This document shows, one piece after another, positions 24,437-35,474 of a stretch of DNA of 64,000 bases. Both the position numbers and the translations under genes were made by a program. The notes under the pieces were generated by a model. The model made no database searches and was not told the origin of the DNA. It saw only the letters and a list, made by a program, of their open reading frames with translations. This DNA comes from Marsupella aquatica. Lineage: Eukaryota; Marchantiophyta. Position 1 is the stretch's first letter, and the number at the start of each line of letters is the position of its first letter. Where the stretch lies: NCBI GenBank assembly GCA_973895155.1, contig OZ316894.1, positions 24,056,001 through 24,120,000 of the forward strand. The letters run 5' to 3'.

Positions 24437-27400
24437 TCAAACCTGGTCCTCATCCTCGCCTCCATTTGACACAATAATAACGTCAGGTTTTTCCGAGATA
24501 ATGGAACGGGACCGTGGCACATACGGTATAACAATTGACCACTCTAGGTCTGGTGGGTACGGAATATAGAAACACTGCTCAAGGTGACTTGGGAATGTAA
24601 ATGGTTCAGATGTTTGCCAATGAGATGGTTGAAAGCTAGTTGCTGATGTCTTCAGTCGAGTAAACCCACACTCATCAAGAAGTACCGTGCGATTATCACC
24701 AACCAGGTGAATTTTGAACCACTTACACTTGAAGATATACTCTTCAAATTTGGAATCGGCATCATAGGATATGATCAAGATCTCCTCAATCTTCCCATAG
24801 TGAGGCACCACATCTCTGATCACATTAGTGTCATGACGGCTACTTTGTGAATCTTGCATGAACTGCCCTTGAACTCCACAATCAAAAGTTCTTCCCCTCT
24901 TCTCATCAAGGTCAGAAATCCTGAAATGCCTCCCTTGTGTCCACATTGCTGTTCTGGTTTGAACAAGTCTTAAAGGACCATGAACAATTGTTCGAACCTC
25001 AGGAGTCATATCTGGAAAATGTGATACATTCTCACCTTGGGCCACCATAGCATCCAATTGAAGTACTTTCTCCTTCATATACTCAAGGAACTTTGGAAAG
25101 ATCCTTGGGCGACGACTCTCCCTCTTTGCATCCTCATAAAACTCTCTCCAATCTTCCATCACATTGTTGTTACTCAACATGAAAGTACTAACCTGTGTCA
25201 ACTCCACTGCGGTTAGTAAGCGTGTTTTTTTTGCACCTGTTAAACGGTCCTCCTCCACTTCCCTCTCTTCCATCCAAGTGCGTGGAAAACTAGGATCAAT
25301 GGTAGCTAAGATGTTACTACAATAAAACATACTCTCAGCTGCCAAGTATCCAGTTGCCATGCTCCCCTCCACTCGTGCACGGTTCCGTACATAAGCCTTT
25401 AACACGGCCATATACCTTTCCAGCCAATACATCCACCTACAATGCACCGGACCGGCAATGGCAACCTCCCTCACAAGATGAACGAGAAGATGCACCTGAC
25501 AATCAAAGAAGGAAGGAGGGAGGGCCTTCTCCAACTTGCATACCACCTCTGCTGCCAATACCTCCATCCGTGGTATCTCTTCTTCATATATTTCCTTTGA
25601 GCATATCCATCTCAACAAAGTGCCCAGTGACCAAAGGGCGTCTTGCACTTCTTCACTCCCCAAACCTATGATTGCCACAGGAAGTATATGTTGTAGTAAA
25701 CGATGATAGTCATGTGTCTTGAGATACATTGGCCATTTATGACTGTCCTCCATCCCAAAAGCCTTACGTAGATTGGCACCATAGCCTGTAGGAAACCGCA
25801 TCTGCCCTATGCGTTGTCGAAACTCTCTTCTTTCACCAACACTCAAAACCCATGGAGCTGAAGGACGATGTTCCATCCCTGTGGATTCATCAACTATTAT
25901 CCATACATCTGGATGTCGTTCTAGATCCTGGCATGCCTCCCTAAAATTAATGTTCTTTTCCCCATAAAAGTGCTTGATCAAAGCCTTCCCAACATTTCCC
26001 TCTATATGCATGGGGTCTAACAAGTGATGAATCTTCAACTCAGACCAATAGGGCAAAGTGGCCAGTATACCCCACCTTGTCAATCCACTACCATCAAATC
26101 CCATGGCATCTTCAGGGTCTGCCACCCTATCAGCTATGGACTTCCAATACGAAAATGTGGTGCGGTCAGGTATCTCACGCTCATCACCATTGATCATGTC
26201 AAAGTCTGAAAACAAAAGGGGGTCAGACCTCATGTGATGCCCAAGTGGAAGAAACTTGGTATGACCAAGGTAGATTATCTTGTGCAGCCATTTTGAGTAC
26301 TTGGCCATATCGTGAAGGCTTGGACCACAAAGTGGAGCATGCCTTGTACCCTTGAGTTTGGAACCCAGAAACAAACCCAAACCCTGCTCACAAAATAACA
26401 TTCTCAATTAGAGTCAAAGGAATTGAAAAGTTCATGTACATAGAATTAAAGAGGGACTTCCTTCCAAACAAACTTGATCTCCAATACATGAAAAAAATAC
26501 AAATCCATACCACTCACCTGGATAGTCATGCATGGTCCACATAATGATTCCCTTCAATTGGAAGACACGTGGTAACCCTCCTGTAGTTGTCCGATCATCA
26601 TATGCCCATACACCCCCCCATAATTTATGGAGTTCCCCAACCAAGAGCGCCAAGTAGGTGTCCATGTTTTTTACCTTAGATGGACCTGGGATAATCAATG
26701 ATAGCAATAAGAATCCCTTTTTCATGGACAACCATGGGGGAAGGTTGTAATTCATAACAACCACCGGCCAAACCGAAGTAGGGCGCCCTTTCCCTCCAAG
26801 GGAGTGTGGGCTTACCCCATCTGATGCCAACCCCAACCTCACATGACGAGGGTCACGTGCAAATTCTGGCCATTGTGACTCCACATGCTTGTGAGCAGGG
26901 GAATCAACTGGCAACCGCATGACACCGGCCTCTAATCGATGTGTCTTATGCCATACCATCAATTCTGCCAAGTCAGAACATCGGTACATGTGCAACAATC
27001 GAGGAATAATAGGAAACCAACGAACAGCTTTTCTAGGCACCTTTGAGGTCAACATGTTGGTTTCATATCGAGGCTCTTGACAAATTGGACACTCAGTTGC
27101 GTTGGCATTGGTCTCATGATAGAGAATGCAGTCATTCACACAAGCATGAATGATATGGTATTCCATGCCAATGGATGATAGAACCCTCTTTGCCTCCTTC
27201 CAAGTTCCTGGCAACACATTTTCACTAGGTAACAAGAGATCATGGCAAATTGCAAACAAATCCGATAGTAGCGCATTGCTTGCCTTGTGTTTTGCCTGAA
27301 GATTCATCAATGCCAAGATGGCAGATAGTCTATTCAAACGAGCACCCCCATAAATAGGTGTTCTAGCATGTGCCTCAGCTTCTTCCCATTGTTTTTGTCC

Positions 27401-27703
27401 TTCAGGTGTACGTTGAGGCCTTGGATCATGTGCAACATTTGGTGGAGGGTCTCCTTCATTGGGTGGGACACCTCCTTCACCACCAATGTCTACACCAAAC
27501 CAATCTGTCATGAAGTCATCCATGGCTGACTCTTGGTCTTGCATGACCTCATAATCTGTCCGAGGTGCCCCTTCATCTGGACTGTCATTATCATTGTCAC
27601 TTGATGAGGAATCTGCTGATGATGTTTCCCCGTCTTGTGGCAAGCCCATTTCTTGATATGTAGCTCTCAACCTCCTTGGCAACATATCTTGACTAGGCCG
27701 CAC
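24437..27703 (-). pseudogene. CACTA transposase (tnp2, DUF4218, DUF4216), one frameshift
   Basis: Two exons, 27703-26518 and 26383-24437, with a GT..AG intron between them. Exon 1 contains an acidic leader, CPICQEPRYE, and the tnp2 core LGLASDGVSPHSLGGKGRPT, WPVVVMNYNLPP, LKGIIMWTMHDYPG. Exon 2 continues GFGFVSGFQTQGYKAC, then a single extra T at about 26336 shifts the frame; the rest reads PLCGPSLHDM, YLGHTKFLPLGHHMR, then DUF4218 (PPSFFDCQVHLLVHLVREVA, PVHCRWMYWLERYM) and DUF4216 (YGKIEEILIISYDADSKFEE). The usual N-terminal transposase-associated domain is missing, and an acceptor-like CTATAG stands just before 27703, so an upstream exon may be lost. It would cut and paste the CACTA element if repaired by a full-length copy elsewhere. 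Confidence 0.85.
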
Positions 27704-27856
27704 ATTCTATAGAAAATACAATAAAGTATTCACAATGAAATTAACGCCAAATATAGTAGTGCTCGAAACATATTATTAACAATATAAAAAGAACATATCA
27801 TTACAAAACATACGTTCACATACGATGAACGTATAATACATGTCCCTAAAGTAATC

Positions 27857-29018
27857 CTAATCCCATTCATAATGTGTAAACAACTCCTCTCCAACCAGAA
27901 TGGTCCTATTAGCTACAACTAGACAATGGTCATGATGATATCTCTGCCCATAAGGGGCTGGAGGGGGACCATCAACAAAAACCCATTCATAGTTTTTCCT
28001 ACGCTTAGGCCGGGTCCCCACAGTACTGTTGATGAAACCGGCAATATTCCCACTACGGATGGGATCACCATCAATTATACGCTGGTCACAATACTTTCTG
28101 GTGCAACCATCAAAAGTATCCATGTCCAATGCATAAGTCTTCCACTCAGGGTGTTGAACAAGGATCATGTTCCAATGTCTCCTCTTGTAAATGGGTCCAC
28201 CATACGGGAACAACGTTGGTCCATCTGAAGAGCGCCCTTTTCCACCCATATCATCCACAATAATGTCCTGACAAGAGAAAATCCCATACCCATGCCTCTC
28301 CCCTAGGGTCGAACTCTTGACAACCCAACGTCTTCCCCAAACTTCTATCTCCTCACCATAGGTTATATCACATGGCAAACCAAGGCACTCCGGATTCCAA
28401 TCCTTTATGATAGGAACACACTTCCCTGTGAAGGTACAAGGGCCCCATCTACCATCAACCCTACAAGTGTACTGATCCACTTCCCCTCTAGGCTGTCTTT
28501 TTGACTTTTTTTTCCCTCTTGTAACAATACCGCCACCCTTAATTGTCCCAACACTACCTTGCCCTGCTGCCACTAAACGAAAAGCTTGTGAAAGTGCCGA
28601 GCCTATAGCATCTAGAACTCCTTGTGAGGGAACATAGGGTGTTGGTGTAGTGGGTGTAGGCCTACTGGATACCTATAGGAAGAAATGGAACCAAGTGAGT
28701 GTGATGAACCTCCCAAATTTTATTTTATGCTACCTAGCAAGATTTACAAAATAAAATGGAAATCACAGTAAGTTTACAACTCACCATACGGGATGAAGAA
28801 GCTCCCGGTGTAAGACCTCGATGTTGGCCATATCGAGCAATGTGCTCCGCACATACATATGACTTTTGGACAACCATCCCCACACTTTTTTTACAACCAC
28901 AAAGTTGGCGTGGTGGACCACTAGGTCGACGTACGGTTGGTTCAGGTTGAGGAGGAGGATGACTTTCTTCATCGGAAGAGGAATCTGATGTGGTGGAAGT
29001 TGTAGAGGATGAAGACAT
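27857..29018 (-). CDS. SET-domain protein carried by the CACTA element
   Basis: Two exons, 29018-28785 and 28672-27857, phase-0 intron, 349 residues, no internal stop. Residues 1-78 start with a Ser-rich run (MSSSSTTSTTSDSSSDEE), a Pro-rich stretch and a Cys pair region (CGCKKSVGMVVQKSYVCAEH). Residues about 80-170 are basic (RGKKKSKRQPRG) with spaced Cys. The C-terminal half has the order of a SET fold: GYGIFSCQDI (206-), YGGPIYKRR, YALDMDTFDG, SGNIAGFIN (285-293), NYEWVFV, and ANRTILVGEELFTHYEW (332-348) with the final catalytic-type Tyr. The NHS-C of classical SET is replaced by INST. It ends about 150 bp before the transposase on the same strand. Histone methylation is the family role; activity here is unproven. 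Confidence 0.65.
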
Positions 29019-29248
29019 CTGACAAGTATAGCAATTGGAAGGCAATTAGTAAAAACTTCACCAAAACCATCATTGATAATCCCTACCTAAATATATTAAA
29101 AAGAATTGACAGAAAAATACCTTTATGAGACCCGGGCTTAGCAATGCCTTGACGATTTTGTGGGAGGGAATGGATCTTGACTATGTTGTCTGGGTTTGGA
29201 CGCATCTTGTCTCCAAGAAATGACTAGTTTTCTAGTTAGTTTTTGGCT

Positions 29249-29261
29249 AGCGCCGAGCGCT
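29249..29261. repeat. Element-1 palindrome on the far side of the CACTA insertion
   Basis: AGCGCCGAGCGCT, the last copy in the window. It shows that element 1 resumes by this point. Confidence 0.85.
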
Positions 29262-29714
29262 ATTCATGTATTAGTCGAAAACCTCCGACGGTGTCGACCG
29301 TGACTTCATGGATGGGATTTTTAGGCCAGATTGTTGATGTTGATAACTGCATTTTGTATCACTTAAGCCGAGCGCGTTTTCTATTTTGCGATAATATATG
29401 CGAATGTTTTTTCCGGCCTTTCTTTTCTACTTGTATTTGTCTTGGATTTTGTGTATCTCAATTGGCAGCCATCTTTTATGTTTCAAAAAATTGTTTCCGT
29501 GTTGTTCTTTTATTTATCACGAGGGTTTGGTGGTTTTGTTTTCTATTCTTGTACTTTCAAATGGAGATTTTGAGACCTTTTTTTAAGATCACTTTTCACG
29601 ACCATCCAAACACTGTTCACTGGTAACAGCTACCAGTGAACAGTTTCCTGTTACTATTACCAGTGAACAGTTTCCTGTTACTGTTATCTGTTTGCTGTCG
29701 TTTGTAAATTCCCC

Positions 29715-29723
29715 CTTCAAATG
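29715..29723 (+). repeat. Proposed 9-bp target duplication, right copy
   Basis: CTTCAAATG, the same as 13347-13355, directly after the candidate right terminus of element 1. Confidence 0.45.
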
Positions 29724-31516
29724 CACTCACACTTAATGGTCACAATGAAGATTGGTCACAATGAAGATTGACAAGGTGCATTGCAAGATTGAGGACTACC
29801 AAAGCAGGCAAAAAGTCTCAAGTCCTTTCACTAATCCAAAGGACTATCAACGGCCAAGATTAGCACATCTAAAGTCAAAAAGGACTTAAACAAATCAAAT
29901 GCGTATAAGATGCATTCATTAGTATTTCAGCTCCCGAGGTAACCCCTTTCTTGTCGCAACTATAATTTATGAGTGAAGGACAACCGGTTCTCTAGGAGAG
30001 TGCTGGTGCTATTAGTTCTGCGTGGAGGACTTTTCAAAAACAAGGAGTCAAAGTCCTTTGGGGAAACTCATTTTTTGTCCCGACATATAATTTACAGTTG
30101 GACAACTAGTTCTGTGGGAGAATGTCGTCGGCGCTACTAGTTTCGCAGGGAATTTTCAAAATCTAGGAGTGAGAGTCCTTCTCACTTAGGCGCGAGCTAC
30201 AATTTGTTCAGAAAGTATCGAAGCCGAGCGCAAGGGTCCATACTTAGCCTCGTGAAGCACAAGATGGATGCCTCTGTGAGAATTCATTCAAGAGCAGTCG
30301 TGCAATGATGTGAGATTCAAGATGTTCTAATTTGTGTTGCCTTCAAAGCATGGGGAATGAGCTCATGCAAAAAGGAGGGTAGGGTTTACTTGTTCAAGCG
30401 CGCTCTGCCAAACAGCCAATCAAGCTGCAGATTTAATTTGCGTCTGAAGCTTTGCGGATGACATTCAAATCCGAGCATGAGCAAGGGGAATAAGCGCAAA
30501 AGGAGGGCAATGAAGCTGCAAGTTTTATTAGGGTCTGAAGCATTGCTGATGATGACGGGAACTTCGGGAAAGAGTGCGAAGGAGGTCTGAAGAGGATCAA
30601 AGGGTTGAACATTGACTCAAATCACTCACTAGCAGCCATCATCGGCAGAATTGAGGTAAATATATGCCTCAATGCTTTTGTTTTCGAAGAGGAGATTTTC
30701 TTTGCACTGAAGAAGCAAGGACGTTGGACAGAGTATGTGATGATTGACAGAATCAAAGTAGCTTAAATTTTGAAAGGCTTTGTTTGTTAACAAGAGTTCA
30801 AGTTGCGTTAAAGTCTGGAATGACCAACAGTGGCCTTTAAAATACCTAGCCTTGTGGAACGCAAAATAGGTAGCAACTCTGGAAAGTTCTATGATTGGGT
30901 TAAATTGATTGAAAGAGCAAGATCCATGGTGTGATGTGAGATCCATGCTCTGATAAATCCGTGTTGCCTTCAGAGCATGGGGAATGAGTGCAAAAAGGAG
31001 GTTCAATGAAGCTGCAAATTTATTAGGGTCTGAATTAAGCTTTGCTGCCGACGTACATTAATTTGAATCCGAATAGGAACTTCAAGAAAGAGCATGGAGA
31101 GGAAGGTCAAGCAGCCAATCAAATCAGTATTGGCAGCTATCGTGAACAGAATTGAGGTACATTAAATTAAATTGATTTGCTTTTGTTTTGAAGAGGAGAA
31201 GTTGCTTTGGACTGGAGAAGCAAGGACACTAGCTAGACAGAGTATTTGATGATCGACACAATTTAGGGAGTTCCCAGTTGAAAGGCTTTTCTTAGGGCTT
31301 TTCTTTTTCAAGAGGAGAAGTTGCATTGGACTCGATCAGGAAGGGTAGCAAGTCTAGAGATTAAATGTGATGATTTTGTGAGGTATGTTCTAAGTCATGA
31401 ATTGAAATTGGATCCCTGGGACGTAGGTGAATTTTATTCTATGAGGGTGGGCGGCCTTTGATTGGTAAAGGAAGTTGAACACCCCAACGTATTTGATGCT
31501 CCATGATTAGGCTGAA
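29724..31516. repeat. Non-coding region with diverged 450-600-bp repeats
   Basis: No gene. Imperfect direct repeats are seen at about 30324-30720 and 30953-31260, plus a partial copy near 30495. Shared words include GTTGCCTTCA-AGCATGGGGAATGAG, AATGAAGCTGCAA, TTATTAGGGTCTGAA and GAGGAGA-GTT-TTTG. Words such as AAGTCCTTT and AAAGGACT near 29800-30080 resemble half-sites of the palindrome found at 43-44 kb, so this may be the left flank of element 3. Confidence 0.5.
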
Positions 31517-31878
31517 ATGGCTACTCTTAATCAGGTATCCGATGCCCTAGCAAGAGAGAGGTTGGAGAAGCGAAGGTTGGCAAATCGCAAATCCAAGTTG
31601 AAAAGACAAGAGCAAATAGCAAACGGTCAGCACATAGGTGGTCAACAGGCAGTTGATGAAATGATTCATGAAACACAACAACAGTGCAATCTCATGATGG
31701 AGAGTGCTAAGCAGCAATGTCAAGATTTAGTGATTGATGGCAACCAAAGGCAAAGAGAGTTATTGGCTGCTGGGCAATCAGAGGCAATGAGAATTACTAG
31801 TGAGGCTCATGAAGCTGCCGCTGTGATGTTGCGTACAGCCCGGGAAGAAAGTGAAAATCTCAAGGAGGCTACGCATTC

Positions 31879-32543
31879 CCCTGGGCCCCCAGCCTTTGTA
31901 AACTAAAGAGGTATACGTGCGTACACCCCCCTCCTTAGTACCCCTTATTATTTTTGGAAGCCTATACAAATTTCTCTTGTTATTCTTAAAAACTTAATTT
32001 TGGAGAATAAATCTGCCCCTTTGAGATATTATAATTTCACATTTTACACCATTTATGAAAGCCTTGAAAAGTTATAAATTCATCATTTGCACACGGTTCT
32101 AAAACTGACGGGAGTGTTTTGGAAGGGTTTTGGGTACATACATTTTTGTGTTCGTGACCCTTTAACCCCAAACTTCAACTTTGGGGCATTTTTGAACCAC
32201 ACGGCAGGGTAGTCAGGGTTCAAAAGCTCCAAAGTCCTAAACTACTCTGAATCATAGATATTGCAAGCATAATTATATGTCATATACACATGTTCCAATA
32301 AAGGGTGGCCACAAGGACCAATCCTATTGTGACGCATGTCACATCCATATTACATCACCTCTTGAAGCATATTAACTTGGGCAACATTTATATAAGCCTA
32401 TATTAGTTAGAAAGGGTTCTTTGAATAAAACCATCCCTTGATATTTCTAAGCCAATTATAAAAATTAATCTCAAATCAGATTTTTTGCACCCTTCATCCG
32501 TTCGCACGTCCAACCCATTATTAATAATGCTGGGGGCCCAGGG
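31879..32543. mobile_element. MITE of 665 bp with TIRs and 8-bp target duplication
   Basis: The terminal inverted repeat is CCCTGGGCCCCCAGC (15 bp, continuing CTT/ATT), left from 31879 and right ending at 32543. The 8-bp direct repeat ACGCATTC flanks it at 31871-31878 and 32544-32551. Its removal restores the coding frame of the host gene. No ORF. An 8-bp duplication fits hAT, P or KDZ-type families. Confidence 0.9.
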
Positions 32544-33030
32544 ACGCATTCATACCATTTTGAGATTTTAGAGTCTAGGCGGAGGACCCTAAGGGCAAGC
32601 ATTCCAACATAGGTCAACGCCCACATTCGAATGCCAAGGCAGAGCACCCAAACTGCTTGCACTCAAGTGCATGCAGCCCACCTTCATCCACTAAATAAAG
32701 GTGAGCACGATAATTGTGGTTGTGATGACCAATTGCAGGAAGATTCCATTCTTGAGAAGAGGAGGAAGGATGCAGACAGGAAGAGATTTGAGTACCAAAG
32801 GAGCAAGCGCTCTGTTCCAGAAGACGGTGTAACTCCCAACCAAAAGAGAAGGTGCATTACAATTGTGTTATCAGATATAGTTAGGTACATTTTGGAGAAG
32901 ACCGCTACATTCAATGTAGGTGCAAGGAGGGCAGTACTATCTGGTATCTGGTTGCACAAATACTTGAAGAAGTACCAGCCTACAAGACTAGGTTTGCCTA
33001 AAATGGATTGGGCTGTAGCTGCTGCATTAT

Positions 33031-33055
33031 AACACGATTTCGGACCGACCGAGAA
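33031..33055. repeat. Element-2 left terminal inverted repeat
   Basis: AACACGATTTCGGACC plus GACCGAGAA. TTAT target copy directly to the left. Confidence 0.92.
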
Positions 33056-33470
33056 GTGTGTCGGAGTTCTCGTTTAGCCCGATCCCATTTTTTTTCTAAG
33101 GCAATGCAATGACCGATAAAACTGGCAAAAACTCTCCAAAATGCCACTTTCCTCCATTGCATCGCCGCGGGAATGTAGGGAGCGATACGTGCATCGGGTT
33201 TTACATTCCATCAGTGAAAAAGTCCAAACTACGAGGTCCAAACCGCATAATCCAGGAACGACCACGCACTAACCCAGGTAAAGGGGAAACTTAACCATGG
33301 TTAAGGGGAAATTAACCATGGTTTAGAGCGTCTCCTATATAAAGAGGAGCGGGCTGCCCATAAAACGTTTGCTTTCGCCAGAGCAAATATCTCTTGACTG
33401 AGAGCGAATACCAAACTCCCATCGAGTCTTACATTCCTCCCAAGCGATTCGACTCTTTCTACCGAAAACC

Positions 33471-33802
33471 CGATAAATTTATCGGAACAACCATTCCTGT
33501 TCAAGTTCTCCATGTAAGACTAACTAGTCATTTAGTGTAAAATGTCCAGATCTGAACGGACTACGATAAATTTATCGCATTCTGCATTCCTCTGTTGCAA
33601 TCATTTGATCCAGTGTTTAGAGAGGTGTTGCCTTCATTCCGATAAATTTATCGGAGTCTTCATTCCTTTCATGGAAAGAGGAGTAATTGAGAATCCGATA
33701 AATTTATCGGAGTTATCATTTTTGTGAAAGATTGAATTCAGGGCTTAGGTGTCTGAGGAAGTCATATTTTCAATTCGAATGCGGAGTGCGATAAACTTAT
33801 CG
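33471..33802. repeat. Element-2 palindromes, left cluster (5 copies)
   Basis: CGATAAATTTATCG at 33471-33484, 33564-33577, 33640-33653 and 33696-33709, and the variant CGATAAACTTATCG at 33789-33802. The spacing is irregular and the sequence between copies is unrelated. They lie upstream of the F-box ORF. Confidence 0.95.
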
Positions 33803-34455
33803 CATCCTCCTGTGAGAATCATTTTCCTTTGTTTTGTTTGGAGACTCATCTTCATCTCTGATGTCACAGTGTTGCCGGGTTTAGGAGGCACAACGGAAGG
33901 TCGATTGCACTCCGTGGACAACAGGTATTGTGACAAATGGCTGTCTTCCATGTATTGTCAAACATGCATGCCGGTTGTACAAGAGACTTGTGCGACTCAA
34001 AGTTCTCCCCATCGGTATAGGAGCATTGTGGATGGGTGGTACTGATCCTGGAGATAGGCAGAATCCTCTCCGCATTGAATTTATGGAATGAATGATGCAG
34101 GAGTTCCAATTCGTTCGAGGTTGATGTTAACGGCGTGTTTACATTCTTTGGAGTTTTCTTGTAACTATTGTTGTCGTCGTCTTGACAACAAGTACCACAA
34201 ATAGGCTCACTTCTGTTGTAAGATTTGGAACGAAGACCCTTGGGTGAACCTTTCACGATGAGTGTTTTGACCTTTGCATTGAGGCGCGTCTTGTAAGGAC
34301 ATATTTAAATAAACAAGTCCTACCCTTGCGCAGCGAATATAATACGTCACGAGTCCTAATCGTTAAACTGTCGTGCAGGGTTGGTATTGTGGATGTGTTC
34401 GGTTACACCTGGTGATTGAAGGTATTTTTATTGGTGGTTTTGGTAGCTCTGCTTC

Positions 34456-34998
34456 ATGGCTGCGTCGGAGAATCTAATCGTTGCAAAGATGGGATCCGTT
34501 TTAGCCCACGAGCGTAGGAAATATATTCGAGGAAAAGTGCTCGGTGTGGAATGTGGAACTTTGTTGAATGGACTTCCCGATCAACTCATTGAATCTCACA
34601 TTTGGCCCCTCCTAGCCTTGTCTTGCACACAAGATGAACACCTTGGCCTTGACCTAAAACTTCTACCAGAAGAACGACTGACTCGAATGAGAACAATCAT
34701 TTGTCTTGGAGCCACCTCAAAGAAATGGAACCATCTTGTTGTTGGTACACGATTTTGGGCGCTATTGAAATATGCAGTCCATGAGATCAATGACATAAAC
34801 AAAATGCTTGCAAGCATTCCTAATGCCGACCTTCTCTCAAACATACATATTGCTAGGGTCTTCCAAGAGGAAACTCATTTCCTCCCTCCCATAGATATGC
34901 TTGGGTGCTTTTTGTATGAGCAGTTAGATCAGTTTCGTAGAGTTTGGATAAATCTTGGAGAAAGTGGGAAGCAGACAATTCTTGCATGGCATGGATGA
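34456..34998 (+). CDS. F-box-like protein in element 2
   Basis: ATG 34456 to TGA 34996-34998, 180 residues, uninterrupted. Residues about 35-105 read LLNGLPDQLIESHIWPLLAL, then CLGATSKKWNHLVVGTRFWA, the usual F-box order (L-P-x-x-L..I, a spacer, LxxTSKxW..L....FW). F-box proteins link targets to SCF ubiquitin ligase through SKP1. An acidic spacer (LKLLPEERLTRMR) splits the two helical parts. It sits alone on the plus strand ahead of the methyltransferase gene. It could be captured host sequence or element-encoded defence against silencing factors; the target is unknown. Confidence 0.55.
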   Translation: MAASENLIVAKMGSVLAHERRKYIRGKVLGVECGTLLNGLPDQLIESHIWPLLALSCTQDEHLGLDLKLLPEERLTRMRTIICLGATSKKWNHLVVGTRFWALLKYAVHEINDINKMLASIPNADLLSNIHIARVFQEETHFLPPIDMLGCFLYEQLDQFRRVWINLGESGKQTILAWHG

Positions 34999-35030
34999 GT
35001 CTGAGTGGATGAGGCATTGCTGTGAACATC

Positions 35031-35044
35031 CGATAAATTTATCG
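35031..35044. repeat. Element-2 palindrome between F-box and methyltransferase genes
   Basis: CGATAAATTTATCG, perfect, 33 bp after the F-box stop codon. Confidence 0.95.
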
Positions 35045-35474
35045 CACTCCTCATTCCTCTAGTCGATTTTGGGTGCTCTAAGGTTTGCTCAAGAAGAGCT
35101 TGTAAAGAAACACTTTGAATGTAATTGACTCTGCCTCCCCTGACTTCGGGTGGTGTGGTCCAGAGTGTATTTGTTTGCGCCTCTTTGGACGATTAGCTGA
35201 CAAGTGCATTGGCTTCACAGCCCGTTATACAAGGTACTGTAAAGTTGGATGAAACTTGTAGAATTGTAATTAGTATGTTCTCCAAAATTTATTCCTGATT
35301 TCTATTCGGTGATCAGACCATGCTCGAGCGACGCATTTTTGTACCCTACTTGGATCCTCCAGAATGGGGGAATGGAGCCATGCTGGACCAGCTAAGAAGG
35401 CTGGATGAGTCACTAATTTTAAAGATATGCAGGCTGGTAGTAAAACCATAATGCATTTCACTTCTACGTAGATC

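Larger units (their letters stand above)
23682..29110 (-). mobile_element. CACTA (En/Spm) element nested in element 1
   Basis: The left terminus is CACTACTACA at 23682, preceded by TGT (possible 3-bp target copy). A subterminal zone (about 23700-24130) is rich in TCGCAAAG / GCGAAGC / TTGCAAAG words in both orientations, as in CACTA subterminal repeats. Two minus-strand genes follow: a tnp2-type transposase and, upstream of it, a SET-domain gene. I could not find a matching ..GTAGTG right end before the element-1 palindrome at 29249, so the right border is approximate and may be deleted. Confidence 0.65.
13356..29714. mobile_element. Element 1: large MULE-type transposon with ParB/methyltransferase cargo (proposed bounds)
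   Basis: Candidate ends are defined by a 9-bp direct repeat CTTCAAATG at 13347-13355 and 29715-29723. Nine bases is the usual target duplication for Mutator-like elements. The termini start GG on both sides and share GACAG-A/C-AAACA about 15 bp inside in inverted orientation, followed by clusters of CTGTTACC on the left and GTAACAG on the right. All 14 copies of the AGCGCC-N-GGCGCT palindrome in the window lie inside these limits, the first at 13949 and the last at 29249. Genes carried are a minus-strand transposase, a divergent plus-strand ParB-like/methyltransferase gene and one or two small ORFs. A CACTA element is nested at 23682 to about 29.1 kb. The terminal repeats are degenerate, so the exact borders are tentative. 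Confidence 0.5.
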
